From the NCBI GenBank assembly GCA_037962975.1, contig CM075669.1, positions 86,534,001-86,598,000 of the forward strand: a stretch of 64,000 bases of DNA. Reading direction: 5' to 3'. The position numbers were made by a program, and so were the translations under genes. A model generated the notes under the pieces. That model saw only the letters and a program-made list of their open reading frames with translations, did no database searches and was not told the origin of the DNA. Of this stretch, positions 1-11,394 are shown one piece after another. Within the stretch, counting starts at the first letter, position 1. Each line of letters starts with the position of its first letter. The stretch comes from Clitoria ternatea (Eukaryota > Streptophyta > Magnoliopsida > Fabales > Fabaceae).

Positions 1-1907
1 GTAGATTTGCATTCGTCCGGTCTTGATTAAACACAACTAATTAGTAATACTCAGAAGTTCTCATACACATATATAACCCTATAGAGAGTCACTCAAAGTC
101 ACTCGGACCCTGGCACCGTTCTCCCCCTTGGCGCGACTCCATGGCTCCTTTCCCCTCCCTGTCTCTGGTTACTAAAAAAAAGGGCAAGGGTGAGTGTTTG
201 GCATTGTAATTAATATAGAATGGAACTTAACAAATATACATGCATATTTATACATACACATCAAGCATCACTTGTAAGTAAGCATACCGAAACATAGTGT
301 ATTACATACAGTAACTATATTAAACCAACTACACAATTCCATCACATTCATCACGATCACAACTGACTCTCATACAATCTGACTCCTAGTATCCGGATAC
401 TAAAGGATTGGCCTTCAGCTGGGGGTCCTACTTGACACCTCGTGAACCCTGCTTGGTTCACCGAGTCCTGCTTGACTCTCCACCTCGACCACTGGGTCCT
501 ACTTGACCACTGAGTAGCTCAACTGGGCACGAAAACCACGGGAGCCGGAAATGAGGGGCTATCATATACCGTCGGCCATCCCACACCACATAGTCATTCA
601 ACAGTTTACCTTTCACATAATAATATCAATTCCTCATCACTCGGGTAGCCTGCTTGCTAACCCGACGTCACATAACGCTGATCATTTCAACATTAGATAT
701 CACAAGATCATAACATGATAAACTCAACCACACCCGATCTTCCACTAATTAATGAACCCAGTCACACATGCACAAGCATAAACACACAACTACGTTTAAC
801 AACATTTTCCTTAACCTGTTTACATTACCTCAATGACCTGAATAAGAAGCAAGTCCTATTCTAATTAATTATAACCCGAACACCCCCTTACTTTGGTTCC
901 ACGCTTCGATGATCTGTTCTCTGTGTCGATTCCTTCCTCTGAGCACTGGTTTCGCAGTCTCAACTCCGTCACTCAGTCTTCCGTTGCTTAGCCTACTACC
1001 TACGGATCATAAAGTACAGCTCGTCACTTCAACGCCCTTAGTTCATGGACTGCATTTGGGCTCACACTCACCGGAGGAGTGGAGAACAGCCACGAATATA
1101 GCCATGCATGGCTTTAAACCGCTAAAGAATAAAAGGAATAAGGGAATCACAATTGGAACGGATCAGTAGACTCACCTTGAAGCCTCGATCACAGGAATGG
1201 GAATAAATTGAAGTTTGGACACAAATGGAGTCCCTCTCCAGCGCATGCAACTCAGCGTTAAGAGAGGAGAAAAACGAAAGTGAAGGAACAGACCAACAAC
1301 AAAGGTAGCTTGTAAATAATGAAGAGGGAAGGAAGAGAATTTCCTTATATATATATAGCTCATGGGCAAGATCGTCTTTTCCTTTATTTTATTTGTATTC
1401 TTACTAAATTTAATCAATTTCACTATATTAAACTATTGCATAGTTATCAAATCAATTACACATATCTATTCCCTCAACGTTTAATTACTCACAATTCTCT
1501 AATACTTCGCAAGAGTATAGGCCCAATATAAATATCGGCCCCCGGTGTCCTAACTTAGTGTTCATACCTCGGAAATCCGAGCTACAACCTGAGAGGTCGG
1601 ATATCTCATCCGTGCTCACCTCTTGGTTACCTACACCCGTTGTTTCAGTCATTATGAGGTTAATCCGGGCTATGACCCCGTGTGAGGCGCTCTCCTCACA
1701 ACGGTTGGACCAGACCACCTAACTCTGTCCGCTCTTCTCCTACACTCCCGATCTTTAACTCCGCTTGCTCGCGCTTCTGAGACCGATCTCGACACCGGCT
1801 TTCTTATCTCTGGCTAAGACAGAACAAATATTAAATAAAACTTCTAAAACATTTACTAATCATTTCCCATTTCTTATAATTCTCATTAAAACATCAGGGA
1901 TGTTACA
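1..1907 (-). repeat. 3' LTR of the Tekay-like element, partial
   Basis: This matches 7028-9672 almost base for base, apart from a 730-bp insert in the right copy. It ends at TGTTACA (1901-1907), directly next to the polypurine tract. The outer ~440 bp seen in the right LTR (6588-7027) would lie before the window. The open frame at 909-1169 recurs in the other LTR at 7937-8197 and is not taken as a gene. Confidence 0.93.
1346..1358 (-). promoter_or_regulatory. LTR TATA box (minus)
   Basis: A run of TA dinucleotides reads as TATATATAAGG on the minus strand, correctly oriented for transcription of this element. The equivalent box in the other LTR is at 8374-8388 and is one TA unit longer. Confidence 0.55.
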
Positions 1908-1932
1908 TCCACCCCCCCTAAAAGGAGATTTC
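1908..1932 (-). other. Polypurine tract of the Tekay-like element
   Basis: On the minus strand this is a purine run (TTTTAGGGGGGGTGGA) ending exactly at the LTR edge TGTAACATCC. That is the expected plus-strand priming site, and it fixes the inner LTR boundary. Confidence 0.85.
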
Positions 1933-1942
1933 GTCCCCGAAA

Positions 1943-4900
1943 TCAGTGTTCCGGTTGAAAAAGATGAGGGTACATTCGTCTCATATTGGATTCTAACTCC
2001 CAAGTGTAGTTTATCCAATGTAAATTCTGCCACTTCACCTTCACCAGCGGTACCTCCTTGTTCCTTAACCGTTTGGTTTGATGCTCTTCAATGCTGATTG
2101 GTACCGCCTCCACCGTCAGGTTCTCCTTCACTTCAATGGAGTCACTCGGTACAATCATGGTATCACACGGAATGTAGGCTCGAAGTTGCGATACGTGGAA
2201 CACGTTGTGAATGTTAGTCAACGATTGGGGAAGATCCAGTCGATAAGCGACTTCAACAATCCGTTCTAGTATTTGGTATGGTCCAATATACTTCCGATTA
2301 AGCTTTTGGCTCTTCAAAATTCGACCTACACCCTTAGTCGGTGAAATCCTTAGGAACACCCAATCACCCACTTGGAATTCAAGAGGTCTATGCCGATTGT
2401 CATAATAGCTCTTTTGCCGGTCTTGAGCAATTTTTATCTTCTCTCGGATTAAAGCGATTTGCTCATTCATCTCTTGAATCATCTCAGGCCCCAGATGAAG
2501 GGCATCGCCGTTCTCATTCCAACATAATGGAGTATGACATTTCCGACCATAAAGAGCTTCATATGGAGCCATCCCAATGCTGCTATGGTAACTGTTATTA
2601 TATGCAAACTCTACCAAGGGCAAGTATTTCTCCCATGATCCGCCCTGTTCCAGTACACATGCCCTTAATATATCTTCAAGAGTCTGTATAGTCCGTTCTG
2701 ATTGGCCATCGGTCTGGGGATGGTAGGCTGAGCTCAATTTGAGCTCAGTACCCAATTGTTGTTGCAAACTCCCCCAAAACCTTGAAGTGAATCGGGGATC
2801 CCGATCGGAGATAATGCTTGAGGGCACACCATGCAGTCGTACGACCTCAGCAATATACAACTTAGCTAATCGATCTAGCGACCACTTCATATTTATTGCC
2901 AGGAAATGCGCACTTTTGGTTAGTCGATCAACAATCACCCAAATCGCGTTGTATCCGGTTTGAGTGCGGGGTAGTCCGGACACGAAGTCCATGGTGATAC
3001 CTTCCCACTTCCAGATCGGAATTTCTGGAGGTCGAAGCAAACCTGGAGGTCGTTGGTGCTCAACCTTGCACTTCTGGCATATCACACAGGATTTCACATA
3101 CTCGATTATTGCCTTCTTCATACTTGGCCACCAGAATTCCTTTTTTAAGTTATGATACATTTTTGTCACTCCCGGATGTATACTCAAAGAGCTCTTGTGT
3201 GCTTCTGATAGCACCGCCTGCCTGAAGCCTCCATGTGCAGGCACCACCACTCGGTTCCTGAATCTCCATATACCATCGTTACCCCTAGTTATCTCCACAT
3301 TTTTGCCTTGGGTCTGAGTATCAATTAGCCTCAGTAACTCTTTATCGTCTTTCTGTGCAGCTACCATCGACTCCAGAAATTCGTTGGAGATTTTTAACAT
3401 TCCGATTGTCATTCGATTTGGTGCGTCCATAACAATTCCAACATTCATATCTCTAAAGCTTTCCAGAAATTCCTGTTCTCTACCCATCAGGTAAGCCACG
3501 TGTAATACCTTCCTGCTTAGTGCATCTGCCACAACATTCGCTTTACCCGGGTGATACTTTAAATCGAAGTCGTAATCCTTTAAATACTCCACCCATCGCC
3601 TCTGTCTCATATTTAGCTCCTTTTGATCAAACAAGTACTTTAGGCTCTTGTGATCACTGAATACTACAAAGCGAGCCCCATACAGATAATGACGCCAAAT
3701 CTTCAGTGCGTACACCACTGCTTCAAGTTCCAGATCATGAGTCGGGTAATTCTCCTCATGTGGCTTCAATTGCCTCGAAGCATAAGCAATTGCCCGATCA
3801 GCTTGCATCAACACACACCCCAATCCAAATTTGGATGCATCACAATATACTTCAAATTCCTGTGTTACATCGGGCAGTGCAAGCACAGGGGCAGTCGTTA
3901 AACATCGCTTAAGAGTTTGGAAGCTTAATTCACACTTTTCCGACCACACGAAGGGGTTTCCTTTCCTTGTTAACCGAGTCAGAGGAAGTGCTATCCGAGA
4001 GAACCCCTCAATGAAGCGTCGATAGTATCCAGCTAATCCGAGGAAACTCCTGATTTCAGTTATTGACTTCGGCCTCTCCCAAGCCATAACCGCCTCAATT
4101 TTTGTCGGATCAACTGAGATTCCCTCTTGGGAAATTATATGCCCCAAGAATTGTACACTACTCCCCCAGAAATCACACTTAGATAGTTTAGCGTACAACT
4201 TCTTCTCCCGAAGTACTTGTAAAACAAGTCGAAGATGTTGAGCATGCTCCTCGTCCGACCTCGAATATACCAAAATATCATCAATGAATACTACCACAAA
4301 CTGGTCCAAGTACGGTTGAAAAGTCTGATTCATATAGTCCATAAAAATGGCAGGAGCGTTCGTTACTCCAAAGGGCATTACTACGTACTCGAAGTGCCCA
4401 TATCGAGTCCGAAATGCTGTCTTTGGGATATCCTCCGACCTCACTCGGATCTGGTGGTATCCTGACCTCAAGTCGATCTTAAAGAACACAACGGCGCCTC
4501 CCAACTGGTCCAGTAAATCGTCAATCCGAGGTAGTGGATATTTATTTTTGATTGTCAGTTTGTTCAGCTGTCGGTAATCAATGCACATTCGCATACTACC
4601 GTCCTTCTTCTTTACCAATAACACTGGAGCGCCCCAGGGTGAGGCACTGGGTCGGATAAAGCCCTTTTCTAGTAATTCATTTACTTGTTTCTTCACTTCA
4701 GTTAATTCCACCGAAGACATTCTATATGGCGCTCGGGACACAGGTTCTGCCCCGGGAATCAAGTCAATAGAGAAATCAATCTCTCGACTGGGAGGTAGTT
4801 CCGGAATTTCTTCCGGAAAAACGTCAGGAAATTCACAAACAATCGGAATATCACTTAGTAGGAGGTTATGCCGACCCTCCGAAGCGAATAAAACAACATA

Positions 4901-5158
4901 CGTGGTTAGGACATCGCTCACCCCGTTCTTCATGTCAAGTTCCTGAGAGAAAGCAATATTCTTCCGATAACAGTCGACCAACACATGATTAGCAGCAAGC
5001 CAATCGAGACCCAGAATAACATCTAAGTCCTTCAATGGCATACAGATAAAATTTACTCGAAAAGTACGGGCTTCGATTTGCATCGGCAGTTCTCTACACA
5101 CTGTAGTTGCACGGAAAGTGGAACCAGTTGGAGTGGAAACAATAAGAGCGTTCTCCAT
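1943..5158 (-). CDS. Pol: protease C-terminus, RT, RNase H, integrase, chromodomain
   Basis: A 1071-codon open frame in the same frame as gag upstream. It starts with the second half of the protease (VILGLDW motif near residue 50). Reverse transcriptase spans about residues 145-330 with the FIDD catalytic core in VVVFIDDILVYS. RNase H spans about 420-550 (YCDAS, SDHKSLKYLF, ADALSRK). Integrase follows with an HHCC zinc-binding motif (H..H..CVIC) and the DDE core (TMDFVSGLP, ISDRDPRFTS, QTDGQSERT). The last ~60 residues form a chromodomain-like segment (VKVKWQNLHW..YTWELE). The stop lies 36 bp inside the polypurine tract side of the LTR. The frame is intact, but translation from gag must cross the TGA at 5183-5185. 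Confidence 0.93.
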   Translation of the reverse strand: MENALIVSTPTGSTFRATTVCRELPMQIEARTFRVNFICMPLKDLDVILGLDWLAANHVLVDCYRKNIAFSQELDMKNGVSDVLTTYVVLFASEGRHNLLLSDIPIVCEFPDVFPEEIPELPPSREIDFSIDLIPGAEPVSRAPYRMSSVELTEVKKQVNELLEKGFIRPSASPWGAPVLLVKKKDGSMRMCIDYRQLNKLTIKNKYPLPRIDDLLDQLGGAVVFFKIDLRSGYHQIRVRSEDIPKTAFRTRYGHFEYVVMPFGVTNAPAIFMDYMNQTFQPYLDQFVVVFIDDILVYSRSDEEHAQHLRLVLQVLREKKLYAKLSKCDFWGSSVQFLGHIISQEGISVDPTKIEAVMAWERPKSITEIRSFLGLAGYYRRFIEGFSRIALPLTRLTRKGNPFVWSEKCELSFQTLKRCLTTAPVLALPDVTQEFEVYCDASKFGLGCVLMQADRAIAYASRQLKPHEENYPTHDLELEAVVYALKIWRHYLYGARFVVFSDHKSLKYLFDQKELNMRQRRWVEYLKDYDFDLKYHPGKANVVADALSRKVLHVAYLMGREQEFLESFRDMNVGIVMDAPNRMTIGMLKISNEFLESMVAAQKDDKELLRLIDTQTQGKNVEITRGNDGIWRFRNRVVVPAHGGFRQAVLSEAHKSSLSIHPGVTKMYHNLKKEFWWPSMKKAIIEYVKSCVICQKCKVEHQRPPGLLRPPEIPIWKWEGITMDFVSGLPRTQTGYNAIWVIVDRLTKSAHFLAINMKWSLDRLAKLYIAEVVRLHGVPSSIISDRDPRFTSRFWGSLQQQLGTELKLSSAYHPQTDGQSERTIQTLEDILRACVLEQGGSWEKYLPLVEFAYNNSYHSSIGMAPYEALYGRKCHTPLCWNENGDALHLGPEMIQEMNEQIALIREKIKIAQDRQKSYYDNRHRPLEFQVGDWVFLRISPTKGVGRILKSQKLNRKYIGPYQILERIVEVAYRLDLPQSLTNIHNVFHVSQLRAYIPCDTMIVPSDSIEVKENLTVEAVPISIEEHQTKRLRNKEVPLVKVKWQNLHWINYTWELESNMRRMYPHLFQPEH

Positions 5159-5182
5159 TAAACTGATTGGCAGACCAAGCCG

Positions 5183-6358
5183 TCACACACAACTTTCCGA
5201 AATAAAGGAATGGGTGGCACCTGAATCATAAATTACATCAACCAGATAACCACAGATAAGGCACTTACCCTGTACCAAATTGTCATTCCTCGTAGCTTCT
5301 GAAGCATCAAACGCAAATACACGCCCGGTCATGGCGTTCTGGGCATCGCTAGATTGGGCATCATATCTTCCCGATTGTTGGTTCCCTCTACCAGCTCCAT
5401 TCCGGCCTCTCCTCGAAGAGTTGGAACCCCGGGTCCCAGAAGAGTTAGTTCGGTTATCCGTCCTGCCCTGCTGTTGCCTCTGAGGGCAATTGGGCCTGAG
5501 GTGCCCTGGTTGTCCGCACTGGAAGCACACAATCTGATTGGCTTGGAAATGTTTGGCAATGTGACCTTCCTGACCACAATTGTAGCATGTACGATTACCA
5601 GAAGGATTACCCGATCGACCAGTGGAACCCCGACCGGAAGAGGATGAGGAGGTAGCAGAAGACTTGCCACCCCGGAAGAATTGACTCATCCTCTTGAAGT
5701 TGAATCCTTTTGCCTTCAGTGGCTTTTTATCTCTCGGCTGGGACGTCCTTTGTAACTGCACCTCTTCAGTCAGTCTTGCTTTGTTCACCAGGGTTGGGTA
5801 GTCCCTAATCTCCATTGGTACGATTACACTACGGAGCTCAATCCGTAGTCCAACTTCGTATTTGGCGCATTTGCTACCTTCAGTCCCTTCTAACGAGAAA
5901 GGGTGGTAAAAATCACACAGCTCGTCAAACTTGCTGGTATACTCAACTACAGACATCCGGTCTTGCTCCAACTTCAGGAATTCCATTTCTTTCCAGATTT
6001 TGTAGTTGTCTGGGAAGTATTTAACAAGGAACCTCCTTCGGAAATTCGCCCATACCAACGGCTCATTTGCTGCGTTTATCTGCACCTTCACTCGGGACCA
6101 CCATACTCTAGCCTCTTCTTTTAGTTGGTAAGTAGCAAATAAAACCTTTTGCTCTTCAGAACACTCAAAATATTCAAAAACTTGCTCGATATCCCTGATC
6201 CAGATGTATGCCTCGTCATAGTCATGTCCCCCTTTGTAAGTCGGAGGATTCCTTTTCAGGAATTTATCCAGAGTGGGACCGGACTCGGTCCTACTCATCA
6301 GCTGAGTAAATCTAGAGAAGAAATCATCTCTTCCCCCAGAACTAGTCTCTCCGGCCAT
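5183..6358 (-). CDS. Gag and N-terminal protease of the Tekay-like element
   Basis: A 391-aa frame starting at the ATG at 6358. It contains a retrotransposon gag domain (about residues 40-200, with ARVWWSRVK and YFPDNYK), a serine/glycine-rich linker and two CCHC knuckles. The first knuckle (CYNCGQEGHIAKHF) has phenylalanine where the last cysteine belongs, so it is probably defective; the second (CFQCGQPGHLRPNC) is complete. The protease active site DSGATHSFIS lies at the very end, and the frame stops at TGA (5183-5185). Pol continues in the same frame. Arginine (CGA) is the likely ancestral codon, making this a single nonsense change rather than a designed gag-pol boundary. Confidence 0.92.
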   Translation of the reverse strand: MAGETSSGGRDDFFSRFTQLMSRTESGPTLDKFLKRNPPTYKGGHDYDEAYIWIRDIEQVFEYFECSEEQKVLFATYQLKEEARVWWSRVKVQINAANEPLVWANFRRRFLVKYFPDNYKIWKEMEFLKLEQDRMSVVEYTSKFDELCDFYHPFSLEGTEGSKCAKYEVGLRIELRSVIVPMEIRDYPTLVNKARLTEEVQLQRTSQPRDKKPLKAKGFNFKRMSQFFRGGKSSATSSSSSGRGSTGRSGNPSGNRTCYNCGQEGHIAKHFQANQIVCFQCGQPGHLRPNCPQRQQQGRTDNRTNSSGTRGSNSSRRGRNGAGRGNQQSGRYDAQSSDAQNAMTGRVFAFDASEATRNDNLVQGKCLICGYLVDVIYDSGATHSFISESCV

Positions 6359-6587
6359 TTAGTAAGTCTACAATGAGCAAACACATCACCATTAATAACC
6401 AAGATCAGTCAGGGGATCGTAAATTTACCTTATATTCATAGAATACTACGCCAGTGGAGTGCCAAGGGAACGATGCCAGGCCACACACAATCTCAATACA
6501 ACAAAATACAATCAACCTTCATAAGACTATCACAATCACTAGATCAGCCCATACACCGGCTCTAGAAAGAACCGCTCTGATACCAAG
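6359..6587 (-). other. Untranslated leader with primer-binding site
   Basis: The leader lies between the 5' LTR and gag. At 6574-6585 the minus strand reads TGGTATCAGAGC, the complement of the initiator-methionine tRNA 3' end, two bases inside the LTR. No coding is seen. Confidence 0.85.
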
Positions 6588-6810
6588 TGTAACATCCTAG
6601 GTTATTTTTGCATTTATTTTTATTCAAACGATTACATCTTACGATAAATTTTTCCTTTTCTTGAAAATTAATCGATATTTAGTGAAAAGCATTTATTTTT
6701 ACTGACTTATTCAAGTGACAGCAGTCATAGTTAGATTAATTAAATGAGGTCTAGAAAAGAAAAGCAAGTTAATTTAAGCACAACGGATGGGAGAAAGGGA
6801 ATCAGGGCTT

Positions 6811-6890
6811 CTCGCTTGAGCGAGGCCCCTACTCGTCTAAGCGAGATTCCAGACTCTCGCTTAAACGAGGTTTCTATTCGCTTGAGCGAA
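6811..6890. promoter_or_regulatory. Four near-palindromic CTCGCTTGAGCGAG motifs
   Basis: Four 14-bp inverted-repeat motifs sit at 6811-6824, 6832-6845, 6856-6869 and 6877-6890. Their starts are 21, 24 and 21 bp apart, close to two helical turns. All follow the form YTCGyytrArCGAR. They lie in the downstream (R/U5-like) part of the LTR relative to the TATA box. A protein-binding or RNA-structure role is inference. Confidence 0.5.
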
Positions 6891-8373
6891 TACCTTTCAC
6901 ACACCGGATTAGACAAAACATGCATACAGACTCCCGAAAGTCTCACCCTGAAAATGATTCTGTTAATCAAAGGTTTGTCATAGCTACCACAACAACATAT
7001 GTAAATGACAGTAATGTATTTTAAAATGTAGATTTGCATTCGTCCGGTCTTGATTAAACATAACTAATTAGTAATACTCGGAAGTTCTCATACACATATA
7101 TAACCCTATAGAGAGTCACTCAAAGTCACTCGGACCCTGGCACCGTTCTCTCCCTTGGCGCGACTCCATGGCTCCTTTCCCCTCCCTGTCTCTGGTTACT
7201 AAAAAAAAAGGGCAAGGGTGAGTGTTTGGCATTGTAATTAATATAGAATGGAACTTAACAAATATACATGCATATTTATACATAAACATCAAGCATCACT
7301 TGTAAGTAAGCATACCGAAACATAGTGTATTACATACAGTAACTATATTAAACCAACTACACAATTCCATCACATTCATCACGATCACAACTGACTCTCA
7401 TACAATCTGACTCCTAGTATCCGGATACTAAAGGATTGGCCTTCAGCTGGGGGTCCTACTTGACACCCCGTGAACCCTGCTTGGTTCACCGAGTCCTGCT
7501 TGACTCTCCACCTCGACCACTGGGTCCTACTTGACCACTGGGTAGCTCAACTGGGCACGAAAACCACGGAAGCCGGAAATGAGGGGCTATCATATACCGT
7601 CGGCCATCCCACACCACATAGTCATTCAACAGTTTACCTTTCACATAATAATATCAATTCCTCATCACTCGGGTAGCCTGCTTGCTAACCCGACGTCACA
7701 TAACGCTGATCATTTCAACATTAGATATCACAAGATCATAACATGATAAACTCAACCACACCCGATCTTCCACTAATTAATGAACCCAGTCACACATGCA
7801 CAAGCATAAACACACAACTACGTTTAACAACATTTTCCTTAAACTGTTTACATTACCTCAATGACCTGAATAAGAAGCGAGTCCTATTCTAATTAATTAT
7901 AACCCGAACACCCCCTTACTTTGGTTCCACGCTTCGATGATCTGTTCTCTGTGTCGATTCCTTCCTCTGAGCACTGGTTTCACAGTCTCAACTTCGTCAC
8001 TCAGTCTTCCGTTGCTTAGCCTACTACCTACGGATCATAAAGTACAGCTCGTCACTTCAACGCCCTTAGTTCATGGACTGCATTTGGGCTCACACTCACC
8101 GGAGGAGTGGAGAACAGCCACGAATATAGCCATGCATGGCTTTAAACCGCTAAAGAATAAAAGGAATAAGGGAATCACAATTGGAACGGATCAGTAGACT
8201 CACCTTGAAGCCTCGATCACAGGAATGGGAATAAATTGAAGTTTGGACACAAATGGAGTCCCTCTCCAGCGCATGCAACTCAGCGTTAAGAGAGGAGAAA
8301 AACGAAAGTGAAGGAACAGACCAACAGCAAAGGTAGCTTGTAAATAATGAAGAGGGAAGGAAGAGAATTTCCT

Positions 8374-8388
8374 TATATATATATATAG
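8374..8388 (-). promoter_or_regulatory. LTR TATA box (minus)
   Basis: This is the counterpart of the box at 1346-1358. In the 5' LTR it would drive the genomic RNA towards gag-pol on the left. Confidence 0.55.
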
Positions 8389-8495
8389 CTCATGGGCAAG
8401 ATCGTCTTTTCCTTTATTTTATTTGTATTCTTACTAAATTTAATCAATTTCACTATATCAAACTATTGCATAGTTATCAAATCAATTACACGTAT

Positions 8496-9225
8496 TGATC
8501 TGTCCTGGACCGGGGTCAAGAGATCCGATCTCAAGTCAGTCACGAATAGTATGTAAATACTGTATAATAGACAGGATGTATGTGTATCCGATGTATGTAT
8601 CCGTTGTCCTTGAGCGGAGAGAGCGGACTGGGCGTCCTGGAGATCCTTCACACCGACCTAACGCGTTGAAGTGGGCGAATGGTGGTGTCACCTGCAAAGA
8701 TTCTCCGACGCTCAAGTCAGTGATTATATTCCAAGTAAGGAATGTATTCAGAGAGGAATCAGTCGTAAAAAAGCTGAAGAAGATCCCTCACTTCAATCAT
8801 GAAGTGAGTTCATATACCTGATTGGCTCGATTAACGAGGACACGTTGGTGGGGAACCACCAACTCCCATTAGCATTATTATATTGCGCACTTACCTGCAT
8901 GATTGGGTCAAGTGGCTATTTTATATTGAGCATAGAGAATGTAGACTAGGATTAGGGAACAAGTTGACCATTCCCGTGAGCAGAATTTGGCTCGTAGTGC
9001 AGGGAATTATTGATCGATCCCTGTAGCAACAATCCTTGTCTTTTGCACAGTGACGTGTGTATTATCCGATGTCATGGTGTTATCCTGAACAACCGGTACA
9101 GGGAGAACGCCTGATACGGAATTACAGTCCGGATGTATACCGATGACACCGGTTACACGTAGATGTCTTATCAAAGACGTTGAAATATGTATAGCAGATC
9201 GGATACCGGTATTGAGACCGGATCA
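8496..9225 (-). repeat. Solo LTR of the Tat-family element
   Basis: A 730-bp sequence from TGATCTGTCCTG to GACCGGATCA, closely similar to the LTRs at 17067-17796 and 33239-33969. The Tekay LTR at 1460-1466 lacks it, so it inserted after the Tekay element did. Flanking pentamers are cgtat and tatat, while the empty site reads catat, so the duplication looks worn. No internal region remains, which is typical of LTR-LTR recombination. Confidence 0.9.
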
Positions 9226-9672
9226 TATATCTATTCCCTCAACGTTTAATTATTCACAATTCTCTAATACTTCGCAAGAGTATAGGCCCAATATAAATAT
9301 CGGCCCCCGGTGTCCTAACTTAGTGTTCATACCTCAGAAATCCGAGCTACAACCTGAGAGGTCGGATATCTCATCCGTGCTCACCTCTTGGTTACCTACA
9401 CCCGTTGTTTCAGTCATTATGAGGTTAATCCGGGCTATGACCCCGTGTGAGGCGCTCTCCTCACAACGGTTGGACCAGACCACCTAACTCTGTCCGCTCT
9501 TCTCCTACACTCCCGATCTTTAACTCCGCCTGCTCGCGCTTCTGAGACCGATCTCGACACCGGCTTTCTTATCTCTGGCTAAGACAGAACAAATATTAAA
9601 TAAAACTTCTAAAACATTTACTAATCATTTACCATTTCTTATAATTCTCATTAAAACATCAGGGATGTTACA

Positions 9673-11292
9673 CTCATAAGTACTATTAATATTTATTTTT
9701 TCAAGAATTTATTTTCTTGAAGTCATTTTCAAATTACTTTTGATATTTAATTTCTAAAAAAAATATTTAATGTAATTTTTTAAATATAAAAATGACGTCG
9801 TTAGTACAAAAAATAAGGCAACAAATAATTGTGTTCGATTTCGATCTCCCATCCATTGAGTTGTATCATAAGAAACGCACGCACGTGTTAGCTAACCTCC
9901 CTAAATAAGGAAAATATCTTCTCACTTTTCATTGACCCTTTAGCAGTTCATCAATTAAGTGTAGGTTAATTGGGAAATAGAATAGTTAAAATAAAAATAG
10001 TTAATAATTAATATTAATTTTTTTATATCATTTAAAATAATTAAATATTCATTAAATTAATATAAAAAATTTATTAGTTAAATTTTGTTTTGGTTCAACC
10101 AACGGCCAACCAAACTAACCATAAATTTTAGTATTGAATTTTGTTAGAAAAAAAATCGTTGGGTGAAAAGAAATATTTTAAATAGGTATATAATTAATAT
10201 TAATAATTAGATTTTTTCATAATTTTATTTTAACATATCATGGAATGAACCCTTATTCTGGTATTCAGGTATTGATATCTTGTTTCTCTTGCCGTGTAGA
10301 CTTTAATTGACTAAGCTTGAAATTCATTTTCACTAGATTAATTTGCACAAACAAATAATTTGTTTGAGTATTATATGTTTGAATGACTGATGAATGCAGT
10401 TTTTGGTTACCCAGAGCTATTAGAAACTCAATCCCAGAGAGATGGGTTGGTTTACAATACCCAATACCCTCTTTTGTATCTTCAAAAATTTGATGGTTGT
10501 TTAAGTGATCCCATATAGGTTGTGAATTTCATCGTTCTATTGACATTGCAATGAATATTTTGACCAAGCTTACTGTTTTCTATTTTGGTCATTTCCTTGT
10601 ATGGAATGAAGGGTTCTTTGGATTATATTTAAGCTGTACCCTGATGTTAGAAAATATTATCGATAATCATGTTGTGGTATTATTATCAACAACATTAAAG
10701 ATTAACTTACTAGAGATTGGGATGTTCAATTAACCAATGTACTCTAAGAAGTCAACGCTTATGTAGATTATCTAGCCAATATTAGGATCATGTTGATGTT
10801 TTTACAATTTTATTATATGATTGTGTTTCTAGTTTTTCATCTTTCTTGTATAATGATGCAAGATGTGTCTTGTATCGTTTTTATAGTTTTTAATTTTCAT
10901 ATGTTACCAAACAAAATTAAGCAAATTTAATAGACCTAAAGAAACGAAGAAATTAAAATCCAAAATTCTAAACTAAAAAATTAATAGTAAAATGAAATTA
11001 TAATTAAAAACAAAGAAACATTTACTTTATAAGCAACCAAATTTTACAAGCTGCTCTTTGATTTCCATTCCCAGATATAATGTACATTCATAAAATATAA
11101 TTGGCGAACTGAACTACAAAGAAATATAATACTTGAAAGTTCATTATAATAAAGCCAAAAGCCAAGAAACAGCCATTGGGGTTGGTCATAATCATGTGCA
11201 TATCCAAAGTAGAGTGACCCTATCTCAATGTATATATCTGTAATTTTCAGCTTGCTGTTAATGTATCAATTTTGCACCCACACACCCTTTCT
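9673..11292. other. AT-rich intergenic DNA, no gene recognised
   Basis: This is low-GC sequence with many stop codons on both strands. No coding, RNA gene or repeat family was recognised. The last few hundred bases are the upstream region of the X8-domain gene. Confidence 0.6.
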
Positions 11293-11300
11293 TATATAAA
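11293..11300 (+). promoter_or_regulatory. TATA box of the X8-domain gene
   Basis: TATATAAA lies 95 bp before the ATG at 11395. This is a normal plant spacing, with transcription expected to start near 11325. Confidence 0.65.
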
Positions 11301-11394
11301 GGAACCATCTTTCTCATCTACAAATTATAAACCACACTTACTCATCTTTCTGCTTTAATCATATTATATTCAAAAAAGCACCAGTCCAGGAAAT

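Larger units (their letters stand above)
1..9672 (-). mobile_element. Ty3/gypsy chromovirus (Tekay/Del-like), nearly complete
   Basis: The element reads right to left: 5' LTR 6588-9672, PBS, gag, protease, RT, RNase H, integrase, chromodomain, polypurine tract, then the 3' LTR, whose outer part lies before base 1. LTR ends are TGTAACATCC and GGATGTTACA. Over the shared part I count roughly 20 differences in 1.9 kb (about 1%), so the insertion is fairly young. The bases after the right LTR (9673-9677, ctcat) would be one target-site copy; the other is out of view. The C-terminal chromodomain and the Del/Tekay style of RT and integrase place it among chromoviruses, which often target heterochromatin. 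One in-frame TGA is the only break in the polyprotein. Confidence 0.93.
6588..9672 (-). repeat. 5' LTR of the Tekay-like element, interrupted
   Basis: The full LTR is about 2.35 kb once the 730-bp insertion at 8496-9225 is removed. It runs from TGTAACATCC next to the PBS to GGATGTTACA at 9672. Its first 440 bp have no counterpart in view. Confidence 0.92.

Noticed and set aside
909..1169. 86-aa open frame found identically placed in both Tekay-like LTRs (also 7937-8197)
   Set aside because: It recurs only because LTRs are duplicated. No domain or promoter supports a gene.
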